This document shows positions 17,179-25,344 of a DNA stretch of 64,000 nucleotides, piece by piece; the stretch's first letter is position 1; every line of letters starts with the position of its first letter. Source of the stretch: Oceanobacillus halotolerans (lineage in GTDB: Bacteria > Bacillota > Bacilli > Bacillales > Amphibacillaceae). The DNA is taken from positions 1-64,000 of the forward strand of contig NZ_WIXL01000003.1 of NCBI RefSeq assembly GCF_010993955.1. The letters run 5' to 3'. The translations under genes and the position numbers were made by a program. The notes under the pieces were generated by a model. The model made no database searches, was not told where the DNA came from, and saw nothing but the letters and a program-made list of their open reading frames with translations.

Positions 17179-17838
17179 TCATTCTGTCATTTCTTTGAGA
17201 TCAAACGAAATGACACGATCTGTATTTGGGTTATAAATAACATTCCCTCGTACTTTTATCGTTTCTTGTTGTGATTGTAGAATATAATCAAATGTTTCTT
17301 TTGTTTGGTCGGCAGAAATTGATGTTTTATCGATAGCGTTATAATCCGTTACACTGTAATTAGGATAAGCAGATTGAACAATCTCTAATAAATATTTCCC
17401 CCATTTCTCTTTTTCTAGTTCTAAATGTGGTGTGATTTCCACATCCATAACACCGATATTCGGGTCTGCTCCAAGCGCAATAAAAGCTCTCCGATGAAGA
17501 TTTATCCTATTTGCAGGATAGCCAGGTACTTTATCTACTACCGTGATAATAATCTCTCTACCAGGCATGGATAAGTTTCTAACTTTTAGGTTTTGTCCAC
17601 ATTGGTATGGTGCATTGTCACCAACTGCAGCGGTCATATATTCATTTGTAGACCAGGGTATATTACATTGTGTGACACGTCCTCCCTCAGTCCATGTCGC
17701 CTGTCCTTCGATATTTTGTTGTCTTGTTACGAATGGATAAACACTAGCTTCTTGGTAAGTTGGAAAAGGTACTTGTGGGGCGACTGGATAAGGATAATAT
17801 GGATATGTGGTTCCTACAAAAGGTGTATAATAGTACAT
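17179..17838 (-). CDS. RlpA/barwin-like double-psi barrel protein with DUF3889
   Basis: 219 residues. The N terminus is Tyr/Pro-rich (1-35) without a signal peptide. A double-psi beta-barrel (about 42-140) has GQATWTEGGRVTQCNIPW, MTAAVGD, CGQNLKVRN and VVDKVPGYPANRINLHRRAF: the fold of RlpA, expansins and 3D lytic enzymes. The catalytic Asp of lytic members would correspond to one of the two VVDKVP/VMDVEITP aspartates. The C-terminal DUF3889 (about 145-215) begins EKEKWGKYLLEIVQ. No secretion signal suggests a spore-coat or mother-cell role, which is inference. GGAGG precedes the start; single gene. Confidence 0.8.
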   Translation of the reverse strand: MYYYTPFVGTTYPYYPYPVAPQVPFPTYQEASVYPFVTRQQNIEGQATWTEGGRVTQCNIPWSTNEYMTAAVGDNAPYQCGQNLKVRNLSMPGREIIITVVDKVPGYPANRINLHRRAFIALGADPNIGVMDVEITPHLELEKEKWGKYLLEIVQSAYPNYSVTDYNAIDKTSISADQTKETFDYILQSQQETIKVRGNVIYNPNTDRVISFDLKEMTE

Positions 17839-18054
17839 TTCGTTACCTCCTATGATCATCATCCTAAATCATTAATAGCCTATGCCATTATACGGTTGAC
17901 TTGTGACGTATAACCTACTTAAATTTCCATAGTCTCGGAAAAACTAGAGCGAAAAATAAAAGATGGACTTGCCTTTGAAGCCTAAAGCGATATATGACAC
18001 TCGCTCCTACCTTATTATATTTTCCAGCTAATTCGATGGACTCTTGATTTCCTA
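17839..18054. other. Intergenic, no gene recognised
   Basis: AT-rich stretch upstream of the RlpA-like gene; no convincing promoter consensus or small gene is seen before the repeats begin at 18055. Confidence 0.4.
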
Positions 18055-18190
18055 ACTTTTAGAAAAACTTGCATTCTCTCGTCCTTTAGCGAATGTGTTT
18101 AGTTTTTCTTATACTTAGGACATTAAAATTTTAGCAACGCCCGGGTCTTCTTCTTAGCTAAAATTTTATACTTTCCCTAACGTGTTAGAA
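18055..18190 (+). repeat. Dispersed hairpin repeat R2, copy b
   Basis: Same order as the other copies: AGAAAAACTTGCATTCTCTC, AGCGAATGTGTTTAGTTTTTC, GGACATTAAAATTTTAGC, TTAGCTAAAATTTTATACTT, TAACGTG. The first palindrome is imperfect here. Confidence 0.8.
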
Positions 18191-18265
18191 AACTTGGCAT
18201 TCACCAGATCTTTATTGGTGAATGCCTTAGTTGCACTTATGCAGTAGGAAAGTTTTTATACTTTC
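18185..18265 (+). repeat. Fragment of repeat R1 (copy e)
   Basis: GAAAACTTGGC, GCCTTAGTTGCACTTATGC and AGTAGGAAAGTTTTT match the left part of R1. A different inner stem, GGCATTCACCA/TGGTGAATGCC, replaces the GCCAAGTGGC loop of copy b. It joins R2b directly, as R2d joins R1d. Confidence 0.7.
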
Positions 18266-18272
18266 CTAACTG

Positions 18273-18303
18273 CCAAAAAAATTGCCTCCTTGAAACCAAG
18301 GAG
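18273..18303 (-). terminator. Terminator of the first orphan binding-protein gene
   Basis: CTCCTTG/CAAGGAG with a 4-base loop (18286-18303), followed on the minus strand by a run of T. Confidence 0.85.
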
Positions 18304-18315
18304 ACAACGTTTGAG

Positions 18316-19920
18316 CTATTCTTCAATATACACTTCTTTTAGCTGTAGCATTTTGGTTGGTAATTGGGATAATCCTTTTACTTCATCCCGTACACCTAAT
18401 AAATATTCTTTATGAAGTAAGTAAATGAGTGGTGCAAGATCAACTAATTTTTCTTGAACTTCACTATACAATTCTAATCGCTCTTCTTCATTTGTAGCTT
18501 TACGTGCCTCATTTAATAACGCATCAATTTCATCATTTCGAATAAACGAGTTATTTCCAGATGAACCAACATTTTTTGAATTAAATAGAGGCTGTAATCC
18601 TTGATCTCCATCACCTGTTGAGTTCGACCAACCTAAAATGAACATATCATGTTGCGCATTATCGATTTCATCTAAGTACGCACCCCATTCAAGTATTTCA
18701 ATGTCAATATCTAACCCAATTTCAGAAAGCTGTGATTGGACATTTGTTGCGATATCAATACGCTCACGATCATCATTTGTCCAGATCGTTGCAGAGAAGC
18801 CATCTTCAAAGCCTGCTTCTGCCAATAATTCTTTTGCACCTTCAGGGTCGTATTCAATCCCAGAAATAGTTTCATCATACCCAAATACACTTGGTGCCAA
18901 TGGTCCCTTAGCAGGAATTCCTACACCATTGTATATTCCTTCTAAAATTTGTTCTTTATCAATTGCCATAGAGATAGCCTGACGTACCCGTTGGTCATCA
19001 AATGGTTCTTTTTCAAAGTTAAATCCCATATAATCAATACCTGTACTTCCTTGCTTTGTGACAGACAAGCCTTCCATCGCCTCTACTTGTTCAATATCGG
19101 CGGGACTTAACGGATTGGAGATATGAGATTCACCTGTTTCTAATTCTGCAATACGTGTTAAATCCTCTGGCACCACTTTAAATGTTACAGAATCTAAGAA
19201 TGCAGGCTCACCCCAGTAGTCTTCATTCTTTACTAATTTCACATATTGCCCTGGCTGCCACTCTTCAAATTGAAAATAACTTGTCCCTACAGGATGATTG
19301 TTAACAGCACTACCTGGATCTTCCCCTTCTTCCATTGCTGCATAATCTTCTTCGATTAATTTCGGTGAAACCATTCCACCAGCGTTATGTGCTAGATGTG
19401 CAGGTAATGCCGCAAAAGGGTATTCCATGATAAATTGGACCGTATAGTCATCTACTACCTTAATATCGGTTACCATTTCAAATAACTGCGAATTTGGAGA
19501 AGCTACTTTCGGATCTAAAATCCGTTCGATATTCATTTTTACTACTTCTGCATTAAATTCGGATCCATCATGAAAGGTAACTCCTTCTCTTAGTTTAAAT
19601 TCCCAAGTTGTATCATCTATCGCTTCCCAACTCTCAGCCAACCCTGGCTGTGGTTCCATATTATCGTTTTGCTCTACCAATGTTTCATAGATATTGTATT
19701 GAACATTATAAGAAGGAACATCACTGGCACCAGCAGGGTCTAGGGTGACAGCATCAGAGACAGTTGCAATGGTTAAGGTTCCTCCTTTATCCTCTGTTTC
19801 ACTGGAATTATCAGCTGTAGATGAAGATTCTTCATCTGGTTCACTTGCACATGCGACAAGTAAAAAACTTAGCGAAATTGTAAAAAACGCTAATAAAAGA
19901 AAATTTTTAGATAATTTCAT
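18316..19920 (-). CDS. Peptide-type ABC binding lipoprotein (SBP family 5), orphan 1
   Basis: 534 residues. A lipoprotein signal ends with V-A-C (Cys24), followed by a Ser/Glu-rich linker and the SBP_bac_5 domain (about 45-525). WEFKLREGVTFHDG, KNEDYWGEP, RQAISMAIDKEQI and PLAPSVFGYD are family motifs. It resembles glutathione/dipeptide binding proteins (GsiB/DppA-like). GGAGG precedes ATG. No permease or ATPase is adjacent, so it would have to share an ABC core encoded elsewhere. It is a tandem paralogue of the next gene, most of the sequence aligning without gaps. Very acidic. Confidence 0.9.
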   Translation of the reverse strand: MKLSKNFLLLAFFTISLSFLLVACASEPDEESSSTADNSSETEDKGGTLTIATVSDAVTLDPAGASDVPSYNVQYNIYETLVEQNDNMEPQPGLAESWEAIDDTTWEFKLREGVTFHDGSEFNAEVVKMNIERILDPKVASPNSQLFEMVTDIKVVDDYTVQFIMEYPFAALPAHLAHNAGGMVSPKLIEEDYAAMEEGEDPGSAVNNHPVGTSYFQFEEWQPGQYVKLVKNEDYWGEPAFLDSVTFKVVPEDLTRIAELETGESHISNPLSPADIEQVEAMEGLSVTKQGSTGIDYMGFNFEKEPFDDQRVRQAISMAIDKEQILEGIYNGVGIPAKGPLAPSVFGYDETISGIEYDPEGAKELLAEAGFEDGFSATIWTNDDRERIDIATNVQSQLSEIGLDIDIEILEWGAYLDEIDNAQHDMFILGWSNSTGDGDQGLQPLFNSKNVGSSGNNSFIRNDEIDALLNEARKATNEEERLELYSEVQEKLVDLAPLIYLLHKEYLLGVRDEVKGLSQLPTKMLQLKEVYIEE

Positions 19921-19959
19921 TTAAGCAACCTCCAACTATTTTAATATGATAAAGACAAA

Positions 19960-20105
19960 CTCATTCAGTGGGGGTTTTTTTTCATCCCCCACTAAATGTT
20001 AGTTGAACTTATCTCACTTTTACTGGCAGTTATCCCCCACTTATACTTCTTTGTTTCTCGAAGTCTTGAAGTGGGGGTCTTACTTCCAGTTAACACGTGA
20101 TAAAG
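19960..20105 (+). repeat. Structured dispersed repeat R3, copy b
   Basis: Same design as 6474-6640: a left hairpin CAGTGGGGG/CCCCCACTa, then ACTGGCAGT with ACTTCCAGT (one mismatch) enclosing CCCCCACTT/AAGTGGGGG. The outer stem differs in sequence between copies (ACGGGCAGT versus ACTGGCAGT) but keeps most pairing. It lies between the two paralogous binding-protein genes. Confidence 0.7.
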
Positions 20106-20118
20106 TGTACCATAAAAT

Positions 20119-20162
20119 GAAGGCTGTCTCTACACTTTTTTAAGAGATTAAGAGACAGCCTT
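20119..20162 (-). terminator. Terminator of the second orphan binding-protein gene
   Basis: AAGGCTGTCTCT pairs with AGAGACAGCCTT across a loop of about 19 bases, with T-rich flanks. Confidence 0.8.
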
Positions 20163-20176
20163 CCAATACTAGAAAA

Positions 20177-21796
20177 TTATTGCTCTAAGTAAACATCTTT
20201 TAATTCAAAACGTTTTGTTGGCAATTGAGATAAACCTTTTACTTCATCCCGTACACCTGTTAAATATTCTTGGTGAAGAATATAATTTAATGGCGCAAGA
20301 TCAATCAATTTTTCTTGTACTTCACTATATAATTCTAATCGTTTTTCTTCATCGGTTTCTCTGCGTGCATCTTCTAGTAACTGGTCAAGCTCATCATTTT
20401 CTGTAAATGATAGGTTTCCTGGTGGTCCTACATTACTAGAGTGGAACATTGGATATAGACCAAAGTCGGCATCCCCTGTAGAGTTTGACCAACCAACAAT
20501 ATACATATCCTGTTCACCATTCATGACTTTATCTAAGTAAGCACCCCACTCTAATACTTCCACTTCTACTTCTATACCAACTTCTGCAAGCTGTTGTTGG
20601 ACATTTGTTGCAATATCGATACGCTCACGATTATCATTTGTCCAAATTGTAGTGGAAAAGCCATCCTCAAAACCGGCTTCTGCTAACAATTCTTTCGCTT
20701 TCTCTGGATCATATTCTAAACCTTCAATACTATCATCATAACCAACTACACTTGGTGCTAGTGGACCATGTGCTGGAATACCCACACCATTATAAATACC
20801 CTCTAAAATTTGTTCTTTATCAATTGCGTGTGTAATCGCTTGACGTACTAGCTTATCATCATATGGTTCTTTACTCATATTAAATCCGAGGTAGTCAATA
20901 CCTGTACTTGTTTGACGATTTACCCATAATCCATCTGTTCCCTCTATTTGTGCTAAATCGGAAGGACTTAATGGACTAGAGACATGTGTTGATCCTGTTT
21001 CAAGTTCAGCTATACGGGTTAAATCTTCTGGTACAACTTTGAATGTAACCGAATCTAGTAAAGCTGGCTCATCCCAATAATCTTCATTTTTTACTAGACG
21101 TATTTCTTGACCTGGTGTCCATTCATCAAATTTAAAATATCCAGTACCAATAGGGTTCTCGTTGACAACACTTCCTGGATCTTCCCCATTTTCCATTGCA
21201 GCATAATCTTCTTCAATCACATTTGGAGAAATCATTTGACCGATACCATGTGCTAAGTTAGATGTTAGCGATGGAAATGGGTATTCTGTTATGAGCTCCA
21301 ACGTATAATCATCAACTACATTCACTTCCGTAATCATTTCAAATAAGTGTGAGTTTGGAGAAGCAACATCTGGATCTTGAATACGTTCAATATTCATTTT
21401 GGCTACTTCAGCATTAAATTCAGCTCCATCATGGAATGTTACCCCTTCTTGAAGCTTGAATTCCCATGTTGTGTCATCTACCATTTCCCAGCTTTCCGCA
21501 AGTCCTGGTTGATCTTCCATCTCACCATCTTTTGTGACTAAGGTTTCAAAGATATTATATTGAACATCAAATGAGGGAACGTCATTTGCACCAGCAGGGT
21601 CTAATGTAACAGCATCCGAATTTTTGGCAATGACCAAATCTCCACCAGCTGATTCTTCACCACCGCTATCATTACTACTATCATCACCACCCGATGATGA
21701 TGTTTCCTCATCTGGTTCGCTGGCACATGCCACAAGTACTAAACTTAATACTACTGTTACAACTAAAAATAAGATAGAACTTTTTGTAAATTTCAC
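20177..21796 (-). CDS. Peptide-type ABC binding lipoprotein (SBP family 5), orphan 2
   Basis: 539 residues from a GTG with AAAGGGAGG upstream. Lipobox V-A-C (Cys24), a Gly/Ser/Asp linker, then the SBP_bac_5 fold (about 50-530) with WEFKLQEGVTFHDG, KNEDYWDEP and RQAITHAIDKEQI. It is closely similar over its whole length to the adjacent 18316 gene (shared YNGVGIPAxGPLAPSV, LSQLPTK). The two are a tandem duplication separated by a structured repeat, each with its own terminator. No transporter core is nearby, so ligand and partner are unknown. Confidence 0.9.
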   Translation of the reverse strand: MKFTKSSILFLVVTVVLSLVLVACASEPDEETSSSGGDDSSNDSGGEESAGGDLVIAKNSDAVTLDPAGANDVPSFDVQYNIFETLVTKDGEMEDQPGLAESWEMVDDTTWEFKLQEGVTFHDGAEFNAEVAKMNIERIQDPDVASPNSHLFEMITEVNVVDDYTLELITEYPFPSLTSNLAHGIGQMISPNVIEEDYAAMENGEDPGSVVNENPIGTGYFKFDEWTPGQEIRLVKNEDYWDEPALLDSVTFKVVPEDLTRIAELETGSTHVSSPLSPSDLAQIEGTDGLWVNRQTSTGIDYLGFNMSKEPYDDKLVRQAITHAIDKEQILEGIYNGVGIPAHGPLAPSVVGYDDSIEGLEYDPEKAKELLAEAGFEDGFSTTIWTNDNRERIDIATNVQQQLAEVGIEVEVEVLEWGAYLDKVMNGEQDMYIVGWSNSTGDADFGLYPMFHSSNVGPPGNLSFTENDELDQLLEDARRETDEEKRLELYSEVQEKLIDLAPLNYILHQEYLTGVRDEVKGLSQLPTKRFELKDVYLEQ

Positions 21797-21861
21797 CTAA
21801 ATAACCTCCCTTTTCTTTTGTTTGATGTTAAATATCGAAATTTGGTGAAAAGATTATTAAT

Positions 21862-21890
21862 ACTATAAATCATAATAAATTTAATTGCAA
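21862..21890 (-). promoter_or_regulatory. Sigma-A promoter of the second orphan binding-protein gene
   Basis: Minus strand: -35 TTGCAA (21885-21890), 17-base spacer, -10 TATAGT (21862-21867), about 65 bases before the start codon. Confidence 0.55.
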
Positions 21891-22089
21891 TAACTTTTGT
21901 AAAATTTTTAAAATGTATCCGTTTTCAATTTAAAATAAATAAATTCCACTACAAACTGATAAGAAAACCCCCCTACAAAACTTCTAAATTAAACCCATGA
22001 AAAAAGCACTCCTGTCACTGATTCACCGTCATATTTTTTCGATGTACACATAGATATGAACTAACGATATAAAACTGGGGGCGTTCAGG

Positions 22090-22479
22090 ATGGCCGACGC
22101 TGTTACGATTACAGAGAAGGATATTGAACGGTATTACGAATTAAACAAGCTGCAAAAAGAAGTCAAACAAGAAATGAATGTATTAAAGAAAAAGTTTAAT
22201 GAATTTCTTGATGACACAGTCGGAAAAGATCAAAAAGGAGAAATTGAGCGTGGTAACCTTAAAGTACAACGGCAAATTCGCTCATCTACTACCTACAAGG
22301 ACAAGCCAACGGTAGAAAAACTAGAGGGATTAAACCTAAACGAATTTATTGTTGTAGAAAAACGGCCAGACACAGATAAACTAGAATCAGCCATAAAATT
22401 AGGTTTTGTAGAAGAGGGTGCATTTGAGGACTGTAAACAAACAAAAGTCACAAAAGCAATTGTTGTGAAGGAAGTGTAA
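22090..22479 (+). CDS. Conserved hypothetical protein with N-terminal coiled coil
   Basis: 129 residues, no signal or membrane segment. Residues 8-50 form a charged helix (KDIERYYELNKLQKEVKQEM) likely to coil; the rest is mixed, with KVQRQIRSSTTYKDK and TKVTKAIVVKEV. It looks like the small nuclease-inhibitor or Gp157-like proteins sometimes carried by phages, but this is only a loose resemblance and no phage gene is near. GGGGG about 9 bases before ATG is a modest ribosome site. Single gene; function not recognised. Confidence 0.65.
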   Translation: MADAVTITEKDIERYYELNKLQKEVKQEMNVLKKKFNEFLDDTVGKDQKGEIERGNLKVQRQIRSSTTYKDKPTVEKLEGLNLNEFIVVEKRPDTDKLESAIKLGFVEEGAFEDCKQTKVTKAIVVKEV

Positions 22480-22577
22480 ATGTTAAGAAGAGAGGCTATG
22501 TAGCAGAGCATGGCCTTTACTCTTGTTATTCGTTAATGGTATATAAATTTTCAACTCAAGTGTAAGAGACACTCCCA

Positions 22578-22965
22578 TTATTTTTTGTATAAATAACTAT
22601 AATAACGGAATTGTATGACGTTGTTAGTGGGATCAAGCAAGAAATATGTCATATGCTCCTCACCTGTTCCTTCAAGATGAATCATTGGTTTTTTAAAAAA
22701 TAATACCTCATGTTGTACTGCCAATTTCAAGGTTTCCTTATATGCTTCTATTTCCAAAAATGTAATACCAAAATGACCTGGACACATTGTTGGATGTTGA
22801 TCCATCATTTTTGGACTTACATAACATCCTAATTCATGTCCAAAAAAGTCAATTAGCATATATTTATCCGTCTTTTTAATAGGCAAACACCCTAATTTTT
22901 CATAAAAAGCGTAGGGCTTCATCTAAATCTCTACATGGGATGGTCGTATGCATGACATTATCCAT
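22578..22965 (-). pseudogene. VOC/glyoxalase-fold dioxygenase gene with a frameshift
   Basis: A complete COG3565-type VOC protein of about 128 residues is readable in two frames. Frame 1 starts at the ATG at 22965, after GAAGGGGAG, and reads MDNVMHTTIPCRDLDEALRF. The rest continues at YEKLGC, then FGHELGCYV, PGHFGITFLE and FLLDPTNNVIQFRYY. The switch falls in a run of five T (rc of 22899-22905 region); four T would restore the frame, and the total length (388) is one base too long. It is either a real inactivation, slippage, or a sequencing error. Metal ligands appear intact. Confidence 0.8.
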
Positions 22966-22999
22966 TTACTTCTCCCCTTCCACTAGAGTAAATCACCCA

Positions 23000-23130
23000 A
23001 ACTTAGAAAAACTCGCATTCGCTCGTCCTTTAGCGAATGTGTTAGTTTTTCTTATACTTGGGACATTAAAATTTTAGCAACGTTGAGTCTTCTTCTTAGC
23101 TAAAATTTTATACTTTCCTAACGTGCAAAA
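23000..23130 (+). repeat. Dispersed hairpin repeat R2, copy c
   Basis: AGAAAAACTCGCATTCGCTC with AGCGAATGTGTTAGTTTTTC, then AAAATTTTAGC / GCTAAAATTTT and CTTTCCTAACGTG, followed by a run of A. Same orientation as copies a, b and d. It sits between the VOC remnant and the aldehyde dehydrogenase gene. Confidence 0.85.
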
Positions 23131-23265
23131 AAAAAATTACTCCATACTATGCTTCACCTTTATGAATCATGTGCCCAATACTCCCCTTTTTTAATGCCTC
23201 CTGCTCTGGTAAAAGTTTTCTTTTTGGAAATGATAAGCAATGACTATCAATAGGGAGTGAAGCAC

Positions 23266-24738
23266 ATGAAACCATATGAAGATTTAACCAAAAATTATAT
23301 TGCAGGCATATGGCGGGATGGAAATGGACAAACCACACATGAAAATAGGAACCCTTATCATAATGAGGTCATTGGGGAGGTTAAATCTGCAAGTAAAGAA
23401 GATATAGATGAAGCCTATCAATCAGCAAAAAAGGCGCAAGTAGAATGGGAAAAACGAAATCCATTTGAACGTGCTTCGGTTATGGAAAAGGCCGTACACA
23501 TATTAGAAAGTAGACGTGAGGAATTTATTCAACATCTAATACAAGACAGTGGCTCTTCCTACATTAAAGCAAATGTCGAGATGGACTTTGTCATTGCCAT
23601 TACACGGGAAGCTGCTTCTTTTCCATTACGAATGCATGGTGAAATCGTACCTTCACTAATTGCGGGAAAGGAAAATCGTATCTATCGAAAACCAATCGGT
23701 GTCGTGGGAGTTATTGGGCCATTTAATTTTCCAATGTATCTTGCAATGCGCTCAGTTGCTCCTGCTATTGCCACTGGTAATGGCGTTGTGGTAAAACCTG
23801 ACAAACAAACACCGATTACTGGTGGTATTCTAATTGCAAAAGCATTTGAAGAAGCTGGTGTTCCAAAAGGATTATTAAATATCATTCATCCTGCTGTAAA
23901 AGAAGTAGGAGATGCTGTCATTGAGCACCCAATCCCAAGATTAATTTCCTTTACAGGGTCCACCCCTGTTGGTCGTCACATTGGCGAACTTTGTGGGAAA
24001 CATATTAAAAAGTCCATACTCGAACTAGGTGGTAATAATGCTTTACTCGTATTAGAAGATGCTGATATTGAACGTGCTGTGAACTCTGCGTTGTTTGGTA
24101 AATTTATGCATAATGGACAAATATGTATGGCAATTAACCGTATCATCGTTCATCAAAGTAAATTTGACGAATTTGTAGATTTGTTTGTGAAAAAAGCAAA
24201 AACCATCAAGGTAGGCGATCCACAAGACAAAGATACCTTAATTGGACCACTAATTAATAAGGGAGCGATTGAACGAATTCTGCGTGATATAGAAAAAGCG
24301 CAAGAGCAAGGTGCTAATGTTGTGCTAGAAGGAAAAGTCGAGGGAAATGTGATGCATCCGTATATTTTAACAGGTACGAACGATGTCGCTACAGCTAAAA
24401 ATGAAATGTTTGGTCCAGTTGCTACTGTTATATCAGCAGACAGTGATGAAGAAGCTATCGATATTGCAAATGACACACAGTATGGGCTTAGCGGTGCAGT
24501 TCATGCTGGATCACCTGAAAGAGGTGTGAAAGTAGCAAAACAGATTGTTACTGGTATGGTCCATGTGAATGACCAAAGTGTTAATGACGAACCACTAATC
24601 GCATTTGGTGGTGAAAAAGATTCTGGATTAGGACGATTCGGTGGTGAACGCTCCCTAGAAGAATTCACAACTATGCAATGGATATCTATCCAATCAGAAG
24701 AACGTGAAAGTCCTTATCATGCAAATTATCTAGACTAA
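23266..24738 (+). CDS. NAD(P)-dependent aldehyde dehydrogenase, aromatic-aldehyde type
   Basis: 490 residues. Oxidises an aldehyde to its acid. Visible motifs are the Rossmann segment VVGVIGPFNFPMYL, KPDKQTPITGG, the glycine motif FTGSTPVGR, the catalytic Glu in LELGGNNALLVLED, the catalytic Cys in NGQICMAINR, and EMFGPVA. Closest in feel to B. subtilis YfmT and benzaldehyde or vanillin dehydrogenases; substrate unproven. The start at 23266 has GGGAG 8 bases upstream; GTG at 23257 overlaps that site. It is followed 13 bases later by a tiny gene. Confidence 0.9.
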   Translation: MKPYEDLTKNYIAGIWRDGNGQTTHENRNPYHNEVIGEVKSASKEDIDEAYQSAKKAQVEWEKRNPFERASVMEKAVHILESRREEFIQHLIQDSGSSYIKANVEMDFVIAITREAASFPLRMHGEIVPSLIAGKENRIYRKPIGVVGVIGPFNFPMYLAMRSVAPAIATGNGVVVKPDKQTPITGGILIAKAFEEAGVPKGLLNIIHPAVKEVGDAVIEHPIPRLISFTGSTPVGRHIGELCGKHIKKSILELGGNNALLVLEDADIERAVNSALFGKFMHNGQICMAINRIIVHQSKFDEFVDLFVKKAKTIKVGDPQDKDTLIGPLINKGAIERILRDIEKAQEQGANVVLEGKVEGNVMHPYILTGTNDVATAKNEMFGPVATVISADSDEEAIDIANDTQYGLSGAVHAGSPERGVKVAKQIVTGMVHVNDQSVNDEPLIAFGGEKDSGLGRFGGERSLEEFTTMQWISIQSEERESPYHANYLD

Positions 24739-24751
24739 GGAGGAAAATTAT

Positions 24752-24913
24752 ATGGGCAAACGAAACAAACAAAAAGAAGAGAATACCGTAGCACCAGGAA
24801 TAGATCCAGACGAATCATATGGCGAAAAAGCTTCTAAATCCGATATAAAAAAAGATGAAACAACTACTGTTACAAGGCTTACTTATGATGAATATGATCC
24901 GAGCGAAAAATAG
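24752..24913 (+). CDS. Small hydrophilic protein, unknown
   Basis: 53 residues, highly charged (Lys/Glu/Asp), no membrane segment: it begins MGKRNKQKEEN and ends TYDEYDPSEK. AAGGAGG lies 8 bases before ATG, and it directly follows the aldehyde dehydrogenase, so it is probably co-transcribed. The composition recalls small spore-associated proteins, but no family is recognised. A good terminator follows. Confidence 0.7.
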   Translation: MGKRNKQKEENTVAPGIDPDESYGEKASKSDIKKDETTTVTRLTYDEYDPSEK

Positions 24914-24942
24914 ATAGACAAAGCTGTCAGAAAACCTACTGA

Positions 24943-24986
24943 AAAAAGATGACATCCATTCACTTTAAATGGAATGTCGTCTTTTT
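24943..24986 (+). terminator. Terminator after the aldehyde dehydrogenase operon
   Basis: AAAAAGATGACATCCATT pairs with AATGGAATGTCGTCTTTTT (one bulge), ending in T5. Confidence 0.9.
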
Positions 24987-25160
24987 ATTTATTTTGTATA
25001 AATGTTTTCCATTTGCATCCTGTTTAATAAAGATTGTTGACCAACGTTTATCTTTCGTAATCTAAAAAATTATTCAATCTATTTTATGTTTTTTTTGTTC
25101 TATCCATTCCATTCTATGATAAAATATGAATTGTTTTGGTTATAGCTATTTTATAAAAGA

Positions 25161-25310
25161 ATGTCGGATTATTCTGCTGGAACGAATCAAAGCACCCAAC
25201 CATCATTGAAGAGAAAAAGCAATTGTCTAGAGTGTAAATTAATGCAGTTGTTACGTCGCATTTTATATCAACTCCGAAGACAAGAAAAAACACAAAGTAT
25301 GCGAAAATAG
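25161..25310 (+). CDS. Possible 49-residue basic peptide
   Basis: An open frame of 49 residues in the gap before the acyltransferase gene. It is basic, with a CLEC motif at about 23-26 and an Arg/Gln-rich helix at the C terminus (LLRRILYQLRRQEK). No good ribosome site is present (only AAAAGA), and codon quality cannot be judged at this length. Listed as possible only. The rest of 24987-25344 is AT-rich with no other feature seen. Confidence 0.25.
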   Translation: MSDYSAGTNQSTQPSLKRKSNCLECKLMQLLRRILYQLRRQEKTQSMRK

Positions 25311-25344
25311 CCTTGGTTATAACAACTACTAGGAAGTGATACAA

